Shown here: positions 11,104 through 20,835 of the stretch, in pieces
How the letters are laid out: each line of letters begins with the position of its first letter
How positions within the stretch are numbered: position 1 is the first letter of the stretch
From: Closterium sp. NIES-65
Lineage: Eukaryota; Streptophyta; Zygnematophyceae; Desmidiales; Closteriaceae
Length of the DNA stretch: 64,000 nucleotides
Direction: 5' to 3'
Assembly (NCBI GenBank): GCA_948144175.1
Contig: CANXME010002160.1
Location: 1,559,501 to 1,623,500 of the forward strand
Notes under the pieces: generated by a model
Told to the model about the DNA's origin: nothing
What the model saw: only the letters and a program-made list of their open reading frames with translations
Database searches by the model: none
Translations under genes and position numbers: made by a program

Positions 11104-11235
11104 TGTGAAAATAGAAACGTGAATGAATTGACTACGAACGAGGTGAGTACAAATAGGAAACCCTAATTGGGTTGTACCCCCTATGGGATACCCCACTATA
11201 GCCTACACAAACAAGTAAGCTATAATGTTCTGACA
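11104..11235 (-). repeat. 5' LTR of element A
   Basis: 132 bp, identical by eye to the 3' LTR. Very short for an autonomous copia element. Confidence 0.92.
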
Positions 11236-11240
11236 GGACG

Positions 11241-11728
11241 ATCTTTCATGACGAAGGCAGAAAGTTCGGGACATAACCAAGTATTTTGCCCAGCTCAGAG
11301 ACTAGGGCTGGTTTGGTAGATGGCACTGAAAGAGAAGAGAGGGTTGAGTTTGTGTTCGCATGGTTGACATGTCAAGTGAGGGCATGTCAACCCGAAGCGC
11401 ATTCGAATTACAGTGTCAAACAGTGTAGCTGAAGTGTCAAGTCGAAGCGCATGTACGAACATCAGCGACGCAATTCATTGGTTTGAGAATTTGTAATGTG
11501 TGGATCTGCTAGGCAGCGAACGATTCAAAAGACAGATTGTGTGCTGATTGGGCAGCATCTGGTCGTGAGATAGGCACCTGCGACAATCTTCTCTCGTTTG
11601 TAGGTTTGACTAAGCCAATTTCAAAAGTGTCCGACGATTTTTATTGGCTGGCAACCTGCAATTTCTTGACACCCTGCCAACAATGTTGGCTGAGTGTCAA
11701 AATGCCAAATGACACTGCCCACTTTGAC
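11241..11728. other. Intergenic sequence between elements A and B
   Basis: Non-coding. It may be the original upstream region of the left LRR gene, separated from it by insertion of A (inference). Its end, 11635-11728, is repeated in inverted orientation at 20103-20198. Confidence 0.5.
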
Positions 11729-11772
11729 TGTCAAACATTATATATGTTCTGCTTGTTTAGGCTACAGTGGGT
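11635..11772 (+). repeat. Inverted repeat, left copy (flank plus LTR start)
   Basis: About 138 bp comprising 94 bp of flank and the first 44 bp of the left LTR of locus B. It recurs with few differences as its reverse complement at 20059-20198. Confidence 0.85.
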
Positions 11773-11860
11773 TAGCCTATAGGGGGTACACAATTCTAGG
11801 GTTAGGTACTTGTACTGTTTTCACTGTTAGTTCATCCATTCCTGTTCATTCATTTCAACA
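11729..11860 (+). repeat. Beta-family 5' LTR of locus B
   Basis: 132 bp, starts TGTCAAACATT, ends CA. It closely resembles the LTRs of element E. Followed at once by TGGTATAGAGCA, the variant primer-binding site also used by E. Confidence 0.85.
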
Positions 11861-12459
11861 TGGTATAGAGCAGGTCCTTCCTAGGACCGATTTTTTTAGG
11901 GCCCACCACTACCTACCTACCTACCTACCTGCACCCTAGGGCGCCTCGGTTTTCACGGCCCTCTAAGGCCCCGCGACCCACGACCCGCCCCTTAGCGACC
12001 CGCGACCCGCCCCTTAAGGCCCCGAACGGCCCACGCGCACGCCCCTAGCGGCCCCTGTCGGCCCCGCGATCGCCCCTAACGGCCTCGTCGGCCCCACGCT
12101 CACCTCCCTAGAGGCCCCGAAAGGCCCCGTCGGCCCCACGCTCACCTCCCTAGAGGCCCCTTACGGCCCCGTCGGCCCCGCGCTCACCTCCCTAGAGGCC
12201 CCGAACGGCCCCGTCAGCCCCGCGCTCACCTCCCTAGAGGCCCCTTACGGCCCCGTCGGCCCCGCGCTCACCGCCCCTAGAGGCCCCGAACGGCCCGTGA
12301 CCGCCACAGCCTAGGACCGAACCGAGCCGCCCAGGACCGAACCGAGCCGCGCGACCCGAACTGAACCGCGCCGCCCCACCCGAGCCGCGCCGCCCTACCT
12401 AAACCGAGCCGCCCTACCTGCTTCATCCTCCTACTCCTACTGCTACTCCTACTACTCCT
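11861..12459 (+). promoter_or_regulatory. Locus B beta leader: primer site, hairpin, GGGCCC, GC repeats
   Basis: Primer-binding site at 11861-11872. A perfect 6-bp stem GGTCCT/AGGACC with a 4-base loop lies at 11873-11888, and GGGCCC at 11899-11904. A short ACCT tandem run (11911-11931) and GC-rich repeats with units like CTCACCTCCCTAGAGGCCCC (12060-12290) follow. Confidence 0.7.
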
Positions 12460-13662
12460 ATGGCTAGCCCACAGGTGCTAGTTTTTTATGCTGAGGGCCG
12501 CCCAGTAAAGTTTGACACCTGGCTAGACGATCTGCACCTCTATCTACAGCTCACAGCCAAGGACGACATCTCACTGTACAACCACGCCCTAGGCCATGTC
12601 ACTGCCCCTGCTACTACTGCTGACAGCACCGCCCGCTCACAGTGGCAGACTCGTGATGCCCACGCTCGCTTCGCTATTCGCAACTCCCTGCCGGCAGACG
12701 AGCGCGAGCATTTTGGCCAGCACAAGACTGCACAGGCACTGTACACAACTGTCGTTGCTCGCTACTCCTCACCTGCCTCTGCCACGCTGGGCCGTCTCTC
12801 CCTCCCCTACTTGTTTCCCGACCTGGCCTCGTTCCACACAGTTGCTGACCTCATCACGCACCTCCGTACTAGTGAGGCCCGCTTCCGTGCCGCCATGCCT
12901 GATGAGTTCCTTGCCACGCACCCCCCCCCACTCTGGCTCACTCTCTACCACCTAGTCACCCGCCTCCCTGACACACTGCGCTCAGTCAAGGATCACTTCC
13001 TAGCTCGCTGCCCCACTGAGCTCACCATTGCCCTCCTCGAGAAGGAACTGCTTGCAGCTGAGGCTAGCATCGTAGCTGTAGGTGTCTCTCGTGGCGAACC
13101 CCGTACCCCGGACCCCGCCGCCCTACCTTGCGGCCCCGCCGCCCTACCTCGCGGCCCCGTCGCCCTACCTCGCAGCCCCGCCGCCCTACCTCACGGCCCC
13201 GCCGCCCTACCTAGCGGCCCCGCCGCCCTACCTCGCGGCCCCGCCGCCCTACCTCACGGCCCCGCCGCCCTTCTGCAGCGGCCCCGCCGCCCTATTCAGC
13301 GGCCCCGCCGCCCTTCTACAGCGGCCCCGCTGCCTTTCTGCAGCGGCCCCGCCGCCCTACTCCTGCGGCCCCGCCGCCCTACTCCTGCGGCCCCGCCGCC
13401 CTACTCCAGCGGCCCCGCCGCCCTACTCCTGCGGCCCTGCCGCCCTACTCCTGCGGCCCCGCCGCCCTACTCCTACGGCCCCGCCGCCCTACTCCAGCGG
13501 CCCTGCCGCCCTACAACGCCCGTGCCGCCCGAGCTGCCAGAACAACCCGAGCCGCCCGAGCCGACCGAGCCGCCCAAGCCACCCGAGCCGCCCAAGCCGC
13601 CCGAGCCACCCGAGCCGCTCGAGCCGCCCAAGCCGCCCGAGCCGCCCGAGCCGCCTGATTAG
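12460..13662 (+). pseudogene. Beta-family gag fused to repeat-derived tail
   Basis: Opens with MASPQVLVFYAEGRPVKFDT and follows the beta gag of element E through SIVAVGVSRGEPRTP (about residue 215). It then leaves homology at about 13105 and runs in frame through a GC-rich tandem repeat read as PAALPRGPAALP-like units and a Pro/Glu-rich tail. The tail is leader repeat, not gag. The fusion makes a 400-residue frame with no nucleocapsid. Confidence 0.7.
13105..13510 (+). repeat. GC-rich tandem repeat in locus B
   Basis: Repeated CGGCCCCGCCGCCCTAC-like units with variable linkers (CTCG, TCCTG, TCCAG), similar in style to the leader of element C at 38460-38985. Confidence 0.8.
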
Positions 13663-13831
13663 CCGAGTCGCCGGTGCCGCGGAGCCCCAGTCGCTACTGA
13701 GCCGTCAGAGCAGCCGTGTTGCCATGTTACTGCAGTACTGAGCTGCTCGACTTGCCCTGTCCGGTGAGACCAGCGCTTCTGTCACTGCACTGCCCCTGTC
13801 CTACAGTTGGTCTTGCTAGTCTACTGCTGTC

Positions 13832-14873
13832 ATGACTTCCCCCAGTGTTCTCGCTTTTAACGCTGAGGGTCGAGCCATTGACTTTGAGGTTTGGGTAGAT
13901 GACCTGCAGCTCTTCTTACAGTGCGATAGGGAAGACGATCTCTCCCTCTTTGACCTCACCTCTGGCGCCTCTCTTGCCCCTGCTGCTGATGCGGACCCCA
14001 CTGTTCGCTCCCAGTGGGCCACGTGCAATGCTGCTGCACGTCTTGCTGTGCGTCGCCACCTGCCTACCACTGAGCGCGCGCACTTTAGTCAGTACAAGAG
14101 TGCTCACACCTTATACGACGCTGTAGTTGCGCACTACTCTTCCCCTGCCACTGCTGCACTGAGCCGCCTCATGCTACCGTACCTCTTTCCTGACCTTGCT
14201 GCCTTTCCCACAGTCGCTGACCTTATTACGCACCTCCGCACTAGTGACACTCGCTACCGCGCCGCACTTCCTGCTGAGTTCTGCGCCAAGAACCCCCCCC
14301 CCCATGTACATCACTCTCTATTATATAGTCACTCGCCTCCCTGACACCCTTCGCGTAGTCACCGACCACTTCCTCTCAGTCTGTCCCACCACTCTCACTG
14401 TTGACCTCCTAGAGAAGGCCCTCCTAGCAGCGAAGAAGAGCATAGTCGCTGTAGGAGCCTCTCGTGGTGACCCTCGCACCCCCATCTTTGAGGGGTGTTC
14501 CCCTTCCCCCCTGTTGCCCTCTGTCGCCTCTGCTGCTGCGGCCGACCTCGTTGGTCTTGAGTCGGTCGGTGCGGCGTCTGCCCCTAGCGGGAGACGCCGC
14601 CCTGGCAAGGGCAAGGGGGGGAAGGGCGCGGGTGGAGCTAGCGGGGGTGGTGGAGGTGGCGGTGGAGGCAGCGGAGGGAGTGGGGGTGGGGCTGGGAGTG
14701 GTGGCGGGGGTGGAGGTGGTGGTGGCAGCAGCGGAGGCGGCAGCGGTGGGAGCGGAGGCGGCGGTGGTGGGGGAGATGGAGGCGGCGGTGGCGGAGGAGG
14801 TGGAGCTGGGCGAGGTGGTGCTTCGCAGCGCAGCGGTTCCGGTGGTGGTCAGCGCCAGCAGCAGCAGCTGTAG
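13832..14873 (+). pseudogene. Locus B alpha gag, frameshifted
   Basis: Starts MTSPSVLAFNAEGRAIDFEV and follows the gag of A and C. It shifts frame at a long C run (about 14290-14303, where element C has a shorter interrupted run) and continues through PDTLRVVTDHFLSVCPTTLT, the basic GRRRPGKGKGGKGAGG segment and a Gly/Ser-rich tract. It ends where a Gln codon in the Gln run is TAG (14871-14873). Confidence 0.8.
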
Positions 14874-17715
14874 CAGCGTTCTCGGGACATCCCCCCTCCT
14901 CAGCAGCTCCGTGAGTGGTACACGCAGCGTCAGCGTGGTGGGGGTTTTGGTCCGTGCACCTACAACCTTCGCTCCGGCGACCGCGCGGGTGAGCAGTGTG
15001 GGGGTGCCCACCCCACACAGCGATGTTGTGGCCGCCTGACGGACGCTTGGCATCAGCAGTTCCCGGAGGCTAGTGAGATCCCCCGCTGGGGAGAGCTGTT
15101 TAGGGCAGGTGTCGCTATCTATGATCTTGACTTTGATGCTATCCTTGCTGCCATGTATGCTGTGACTATTAGTGATGAGGGTGACTGTTACCAGTGTTTC
15201 CCGCCCGACCCGGGCATTGGTACTCCTGCACTAGGTATTAGTGAGGCTGCTGCTCTAGGTGCTTGCGCGTCTGCGCCCTCAGGTAATGGTGAGGCTGCGC
15301 TCTCAGGTACCGCGTCGGCTTCGGCCTCCCTCACCTTCACACTTGACTCGGGGGCTTCTCGCTCCTTCTTTTGAGACCGCACCACACTCACGCTGCTTGG
15401 TCGGCCGGTTGCAGTCTCCCTGGCAGACCCCTCTGGGGGTCCTGTCCTCTCTTACTTCTCTACTGTCCTCCCGTGTCCGGCTGCCCCCTCTGGCACCTTG
15501 TCTGGTCTTTACCTCCCCTTGTTCTCAACGAACTTGGTGAGTGGTGCTGACCTACAGGATGCGGGGGTTCACCACTTTACTCCTGCGAGTCAGCGAGGGA
15601 CCCACTTCTCGGACGCACGCACGGGCCGACACCTGGCCACGTTTTCGAGTCGGCCGGGGTCGAGCCTCTACACCCTGACCACTGGGTCCTCTCCTGTCCC
15701 TGCTTCTAGCCAGGTAGCTGCGTCGGGTCAAGTGTTTGCTGCAGCGTCCAGATCTAATCCTGCTCGTGTCGCCTCTTCTGGCACCACCGTCTTGGTCACC
15801 CCTCCCTGCCTCGTCTCCGAGGCATGGCTTTCGTGTCCTTGTCTCTGGTCTTCCCCGATCCCTCCCTCCCCTTCCTTCGGGGCCTGGTCCTTCCTGTGTC
15901 CCCTGTGTCAAGGGGCGGCTCCGGGCTGCCCCTCACTCCTCTCAGTTTCCCCCGACTGAGGCCCCGCTGCAGACGCTTCACATGGACGTGTGGGGCTTGG
16001 CCCGCGTAAGTGGACAGGGTCACGAGCGCTACTTCCTGCTGATGGTTGACGACTACTTGCGTTACACCACAGTCTTCCCCTTGCGCAGCAAGGGTGATGT
16101 CACTGAGGTGTTGATCGACTGGATCCGCGCAGCTCGTCTCCAGCTCACGCGGAGCTTCGGCTCGGACTTTCCTGTTCTGCGTCTGCACTCTGACCGAGGC
16201 GGAGAGTTCTCCTCTGGCCTTCTACGAGCCTACTGTAGTGCGCGAGGCATCCGCCAGACCTTTACGCTTCCGGACTCTCCATGACAAAATGGGATTGCTG
16301 AGCGCCGCATTGGCATGGTCATGGACGTCGCTCGTACGTCCATGATGCATGTGGCTGCCCTTTATCTTCTGTGGCCGTTTGCGGTTCGGTTTGCGGCGCA
16401 TCAGATCAACCTTTACCCCAGGGTCTCCAGGCCGGAGACCTCCCCAGCCTTGCTGTGGACGGGGAAGGTCGGCGATGCGTCTGCGTTCCGTGTCTGGGAA
16501 TCTCGCGCGTATGTCTGCGACTTGTCTGCGGACAAGCTGTCCCCTCGTGCTGCTCCCTGTGTCTTCCTTGGCTTCCCCCCTGACGCACCAGGGTGGCAGT
16601 TTTACCACCCCTCCTCTCGTCCTGTTCTCTCCTCCCAGGACGTCACCTTTGACGAGTCGGTCCCCTACTACCGTCTCTTCCCCTACCGCACTCCTTCCCT
16701 CCCCCCGCCGCCGCACTTCCTTGTGCCAGGTCCCCCCCAGGTAGACCCCCTCCCCCCTCTGGGTCCTGCTCCTTCACGTGTGTCCCAGGTAGACGCACTC
16801 GAGCCGGTCGAGGTTGCTGGTGACTCTGGTACTGTTGCGGGTGCTGAGCCTGGGGGTGCTGACTCTAGGGGTGTTGCGCGCGTGGGTACTGAGCCTGGGG
16901 GTGCTGAGTCTGGGGGTGCTGCGACTGGGGGTGCTGAGCCTGGGGGTGCTACGTTTGGAGGTGTTGAGCCTAGGGGTATTGCGACTGGGAGTGCTGAGCC
17001 CGGGGGTGCTACGTCAGGAGCTACTGAGCCTGGGGGTGCTGCGTCTGGAGCTACTGAGCCTGGTGGTGCGGAGCAAGCGGCCGGTGGACCTGCTAGTGTG
17101 GCGTCTGGCGGTGCTGGGCCTGGTGGTTCTCCGGGTGCTTCGTCTCGGCGGGAGCCACTCTCTCCATAGGAGCTACGCGAGTGGTTTGCCCGGCGCTGGA
17201 GGCGTACTGCTGGAGCGGGAGCTTCTTTGACCGCTGAGGGTACTGGTGCCGCCGGTCCCAGAGGTGCTCGCCCTGGGAGTGCTGGAGCTGCTAGGCCTGC
17301 GGGTACGACTGGAGCTGGAGCTGCTGAGGGTGTTGGCGCTGAGGCTACTGCTGTCAGTCCTGGCGGTGGTCCTGCTGCGGGTGCTGCTGGTACTGCTGGA
17401 GGTCCTGCAGCTGGAGGTGCTGTTGGCGCTGGTGCTGCCGCTGAGGGTGCAGGTGCTGTCCCTGCTGTGTCTGGAGTCGCCGCGCGGCCTCGGCCGTACT
17501 TCGTTCCGCTTCTTCAGCAGGTTCTTTGTCCTTCTCCTCCTGTAGAGTGTCCACCGCCTGTCCAGTCACATTCACAGTTACCGCCCGCTTCCCCACTGCC
17601 TGCTCCCTCTCCTTACACTGGTCCTACTGGAGGTCTTGCTGAGCGTTGTGAGCCTGCGTCTCAGCCCGCGTCGCCTGCTCGTGCTGCTTGCGCTAGTGGT
17701 CGCGGTTCGCGTTAG
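14874..17715 (+). pseudogene. Locus B alpha nucleocapsid, protease, integrase, linker
   Basis: Contains the nucleocapsid Cys/His segment (about 14955-15030) and the protease motif LTFTLDSGASRSFF followed by TGA where others have Arg (15375). A decayed pre-integrase region follows. The integrase has HMDVWGLARVS and LRLHSDRGGEFSSGLL, then TGA-CAA in place of the two Gln codons of PQQNGIAE (16284). The integrase C-terminal part and a linker of GAEPGGAT-like repeats lie at 16315-17715. Most stops sit where CAG or CGA/CGG codons stand in element C. Confidence 0.8.
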
Positions 17716-19730
17716 CGTCCTCCTCCTGTCCCTGGCACGCACCGGATGTCTCTGCGTCCGTCCACTGCTCCTCTACGTGTCCCTTTGCCATCTCCTCCTG
17801 AGTCCTCTCTTCCTGCGCTTGCCGACCCGGAGGCGGACTCTCTTCGTGCTGCTAGTCCTACCGTCACGCGTCTCCTTGCTATTGTCATCACTGACCCCTC
17901 CTTTGAGTCCACTGCTGCGTCTGCTGTTGTTGCTGAGCTCGTCGACTTTGCTGCTCGCTGTCGTCTAGACTACGCTGCTAGTCTTGTTGCTGAGTCTGCG
18001 TCTGTCTGTCCTTCGTTCTTCGGGGGTGAGTGTGCTCTTGGCACGGACGTCCTTGAGGACAGGCAGGAGGAGTTCCAGTGTCTGGCTGCTGCTTCACCTC
18101 ATCTCGCGTCCGTACTACTTACTCCTTAGGAAGATCCGGATGCACTAGACATCCCGACTCCGCGCTCTTACGCGGAGGCCGTAGAGGGTCCCTACTCCTC
18201 TTAGTGGCAGGCAGCTATGGATGCAGAGATGGCTTCCTGGAAGTCCACAAGCACCTACCTGACGCGGTTCCTCCTCTCGGGGCGAACATCGTCAGTGGCA
18301 TGAGGATCTTCAGAGTGAAGCGGCCGCCGGGCTCTCCACCTGTCTTCAAGGCGCGGTACGTGGCTCGTGGCTTCAGTCAGCGGCAGGGAGTTGAATACTT
18401 TCAGACCTTCTCTCCCACCCCAAAGATGACCACTCTTCGGGTGCTGCTACACATAGCCGCTCAGCTTGACTACGAGCTTCACTCCCTTGACTTCAGCACT
18501 TCTTTCCTGCAGGGTAGCCTGCACGAGGAGATCTGGCTGCGCCGTCCACCTGGCTTCACTGGGACTTTCCCTCCTGGCACCCACTGGAGCCTCCGACGGC
18601 CAGTCTACGGTCTCCGCCAGGCACCGCGCGAGTGGCACGACACACTGAGGACTACGCTTGCGACTCTTGGGTTGGCTCCCTCTACTGGTGACCCGTCGTT
18701 GTTTCTGCGCACCGACACCTCTCTGCCGCCGTTCTACATCCTTGTGTACGTCGACGACTTGGTCTTTGCCACAATTGACACTGCTGGACTCGCCCACGTG
18801 AAGTCCGAGCTGCAGAAGAGACACACGTGCACAGACCTCGGTGAACTGCGCAGCTACCTTGGCTTGCAGATCACTCAGGACAGAGCACGCCGCACCATTA
18901 CCTTGACTCAGTCACACATGGTGCAGCAGGTCCTTCAGCGCTTCGGCTTCACGTACTCCTTGCCTCAGGCCACTCCTCTTCCTACTCGCCACTCGCTCTC
19001 AGCTCTGCCTTCGGATGAGTCCGTAGAGTCGAGTGGCCCGTACCCAGAGCTTGTTGGCTGCCTCATGTACCTGATGACCTGCACATGACCTGACCTTGCA
19101 TACCCTCTTAGCATCTTGGCACGCTATGTTGCTCGTGGGAGACACCGACCAGAGCAGATGGCTGCAGCGAAGAGGGTGTTGCGCTACTTGTGCAGTACGT
19201 CGGGCATGGGGCTAGTGCTTGGAGGGCGACGTCGAGTGGTCCTCACAGGTCACGCAGACGCTTCTTGGGCTGACGACCAGGCTACGCAGCGGTCGTCAAA
19301 GGGTTACACCTTCAGTCTTGGTTCCGCCTCTGTTTCGTGGCGGGCTACTCGCTCGTCTTCTGTTCTGGGCTCCTGTTGTGAGGCTGAGATCTACGCCGGA
19401 GCCATGGCTGCACAGGAGCTTCGCTGGCTCACCTGCCTGCTGACTGACCTCGGAGAGCCGCCTTGTTCTCCTCCAGTGCTGTACGTAGACAACAAGGCCA
19501 TGCTGGCCTTGTGTCGGGAGCAGAGACTGGAGCACAGAACGAAGCACATTGCTCTCCGCTACTTTCTTGCTCGTGAGTTGCAGCAGCGTGGTCAGTTGCG
19601 ACTTGCGTACGTGGCCTCTAAGGCCAACACTGCTGATGTTTTCACCAAGGCACTTGCGCCTTGTGATCATCAGAGCTTCTGCACTCAGCTAGGTCTTGTG
19701 CCTGTCTTGCCTCACTTGCTCACCCCTTGA
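17716..19730 (+). pseudogene. Locus B alpha reverse transcriptase-RNase H
   Basis: RT blocks FKARYVARGFSQRQGVEYFQ and ILVYVDDLVFATID, and RNase H blocks HADASWADDQATQRSS, CCEAEIYAGAMAAQELRW and LYVDNKAMLAL, are all present. The frame is broken by TAG at 18127 and 18203 and by TGA at 19086-19088 (CTRPDL has become CT-stop-PDL). The C-terminus LGLVPVLPHLL matches that of element C. Confidence 0.85.
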
Positions 19731-19937
19731 CCTTGCTTGTACTCTTACATATATATATACCTGCTCTTGCTTGTTTAGCCTTATATATATGTGTGTACTC
19801 CTGCATGTGAACTGGCCTTGTGGCCCTGACCTTGTGCTCGGACTGTGTGGTGATGGTGTGATCCACCCTGAGCTTTGTCTGCTTTGCTTGACTGGTCTTG
19901 TGACCCCTTGTTCTCCCCCACTTTGCCTATGGGGGTG
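19731..19937 (+). other. Locus B 3' untranslated region
   Basis: Shares with A, C and E the conserved 3' UTR: a stretch with TATATATAT, GTGAACTGGCCTTGTGGCC, TGATCCACCCTGAGCTTTG, and the polypurine-like CTATGGGGGTGTG just before the LTR. Confidence 0.7.
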
Positions 19938-20058
19938 TGTCAAATTATAATGTTGTGTAGGCTATAGTGGGGTAGCCCATATGGGGTACACATTTCTAGG
20001 GTTGCATATTTGTATCACTTCCATTCCTTAGTCATTCATTCTCGTTCACATTTTCTCA
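19938..20058 (+). repeat. Alpha-like 3' LTR of locus B
   Basis: 121 bp, starts TGTCAAATTATAATG and ends TTTTCTCA. It shares the GGCTATAGTGGGGTAGCCCA core with other LTRs in the window but differs clearly from the left LTR of the locus. Confidence 0.8.
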
Positions 20059-20198
20059 ACCCACTGTAGCCTAAACAAGCAGAACATATATAATGTTTGA
20101 CAGTCAAAGTGGGCAGTGTCATTTGGCATTTTGACACTCAGCCAACATTGTTGGCAAGGTGTCAAGAAATTGCAGGTTGCTAGCCAATACAAATCGAG
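20059..20198 (-). repeat. Inverted repeat, right copy
   Basis: Reverse complement of 11635-11772: 44 bp of beta LTR start followed by the same flanking sequence. It abuts the end of the alpha LTR directly. Confidence 0.85.
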
Positions 20199-20484
20199 AG
20201 AATCTTTAGAATCTTTTCATGAGGCAACTTCTCCAGCTGGATTTTCACGACAGAATCTTCACCATCGATGTTCTTAATTTTCTGACACTCGACATTCCAG
20301 ATGGCGAGAAAATCCAGGGTGGTCATTTTGAGGAGTACTGTCAGAACTTTCCATGCTGTTGAGATATTTGGTGGTGAAAATAGCCACCCAAATTTTGGAC
20401 CCTTATCTTCACCACGGCCACAGAATCCAAAATTCTGCCACCCATTTTCGCGCGGTTAAAATACCGCGGACCAGGTGTACAAGC

Positions 20485-20835
20485 TGTCAGAACATTATAG
20501 CTTATGCTTTTGTGTAGGCTGTAGTGGGGTAGCCCATATAGGGTACAACCCAATTAGGGTTAGTACTTGTACCTAACTCTTTCATAGTGCATTCATTCTC
20601 GTTTAAGTTTTCTCATGGTATCGAGCTTGTTCCCTCGTGGGAACTATTCCTAGGGCCCACCCATTCGATTTTTTTTTACTGCTCGGAGCGCGCTCCGTCC
20701 TTGCCCGAGTCGCGCTCCCCCTTTCTCACTATGTCGCGCCGCCCTTGACGGCCCGATTCGCCGCCCTAGTGGCCCCGTCACCTACCCCGCGGCCCTCGAG
20801 CCGCCCTTCGCGGCCCCGATTCGCCTGGCAAAGTA
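20485..20835 (+). mobile_element. Truncated copia element I (5' LTR and leader)
   Basis: The LTR at 20485-20615 (131 bp, TGTCAGAACATT to TTTTCTCA) is followed by TGGTATCGAGCT as primer-binding site. A perfect hairpin GTTCCC/GGGAAC with loop TCGT lies at 20629-20644, GGGCCC at 20653-20658, and a short GC-rich leader ends near 20835. No gag follows. The 3' boundary is approximate. Confidence 0.75.

Larger units (their letters stand above)
4646..11235 (-). mobile_element. Copia LTR retrotransposon A, defective
   Basis: Full-length-looking Ty1/copia element on the minus strand. The LTRs (4646-4777 and 11104-11235, 132 bp) are identical by eye and begin TG and end CA. The flanks are GGACT (4641-4645) and GGACG (11236-11240), a 5-bp duplication with one mismatch. 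Transcript order is 5' LTR, primer-binding site, long GC-rich leader, gag, protease, integrase, linker, reverse transcriptase and RNase H, 3' LTR. Coding is broken by single-base indels near 8885 and 8330, an internal deletion of roughly 0.9 kb near 7490-7450 relative to element C, and stop codons. It belongs to the same family as C (here called alpha). It sits about 105 bp upstream of the signal-peptide ATG of the left LRR gene. Confidence 0.92.
11729..20058 (+). mobile_element. Copia locus B, chimera of two families, decayed
   Basis: Plus-strand copia locus. The left LTR (11729-11860), leader and first gag (12460 to about 13105) belong to the family of element E (beta). From about 13108 the sequence is a GC-rich leader followed by a second gag and pol of the family of A and C (alpha), ending in a different right LTR (19938-20058). 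The two LTRs are clearly diverged and the flanks share no simple 5-bp duplication. No alpha 5' LTR lies between the two gags. The alpha part contains many stop codons and C-tract length changes. It could be a recombination or template-switch product, or two elements with the intervening LTR deleted. Confidence 0.8.

Noticed and set aside
10054..11196. Open frames of 80-270 codons in the GC-rich leader of element A
   Set aside because: They follow tandem repeat composition in several frames on both strands and have no counterpart in other copies.
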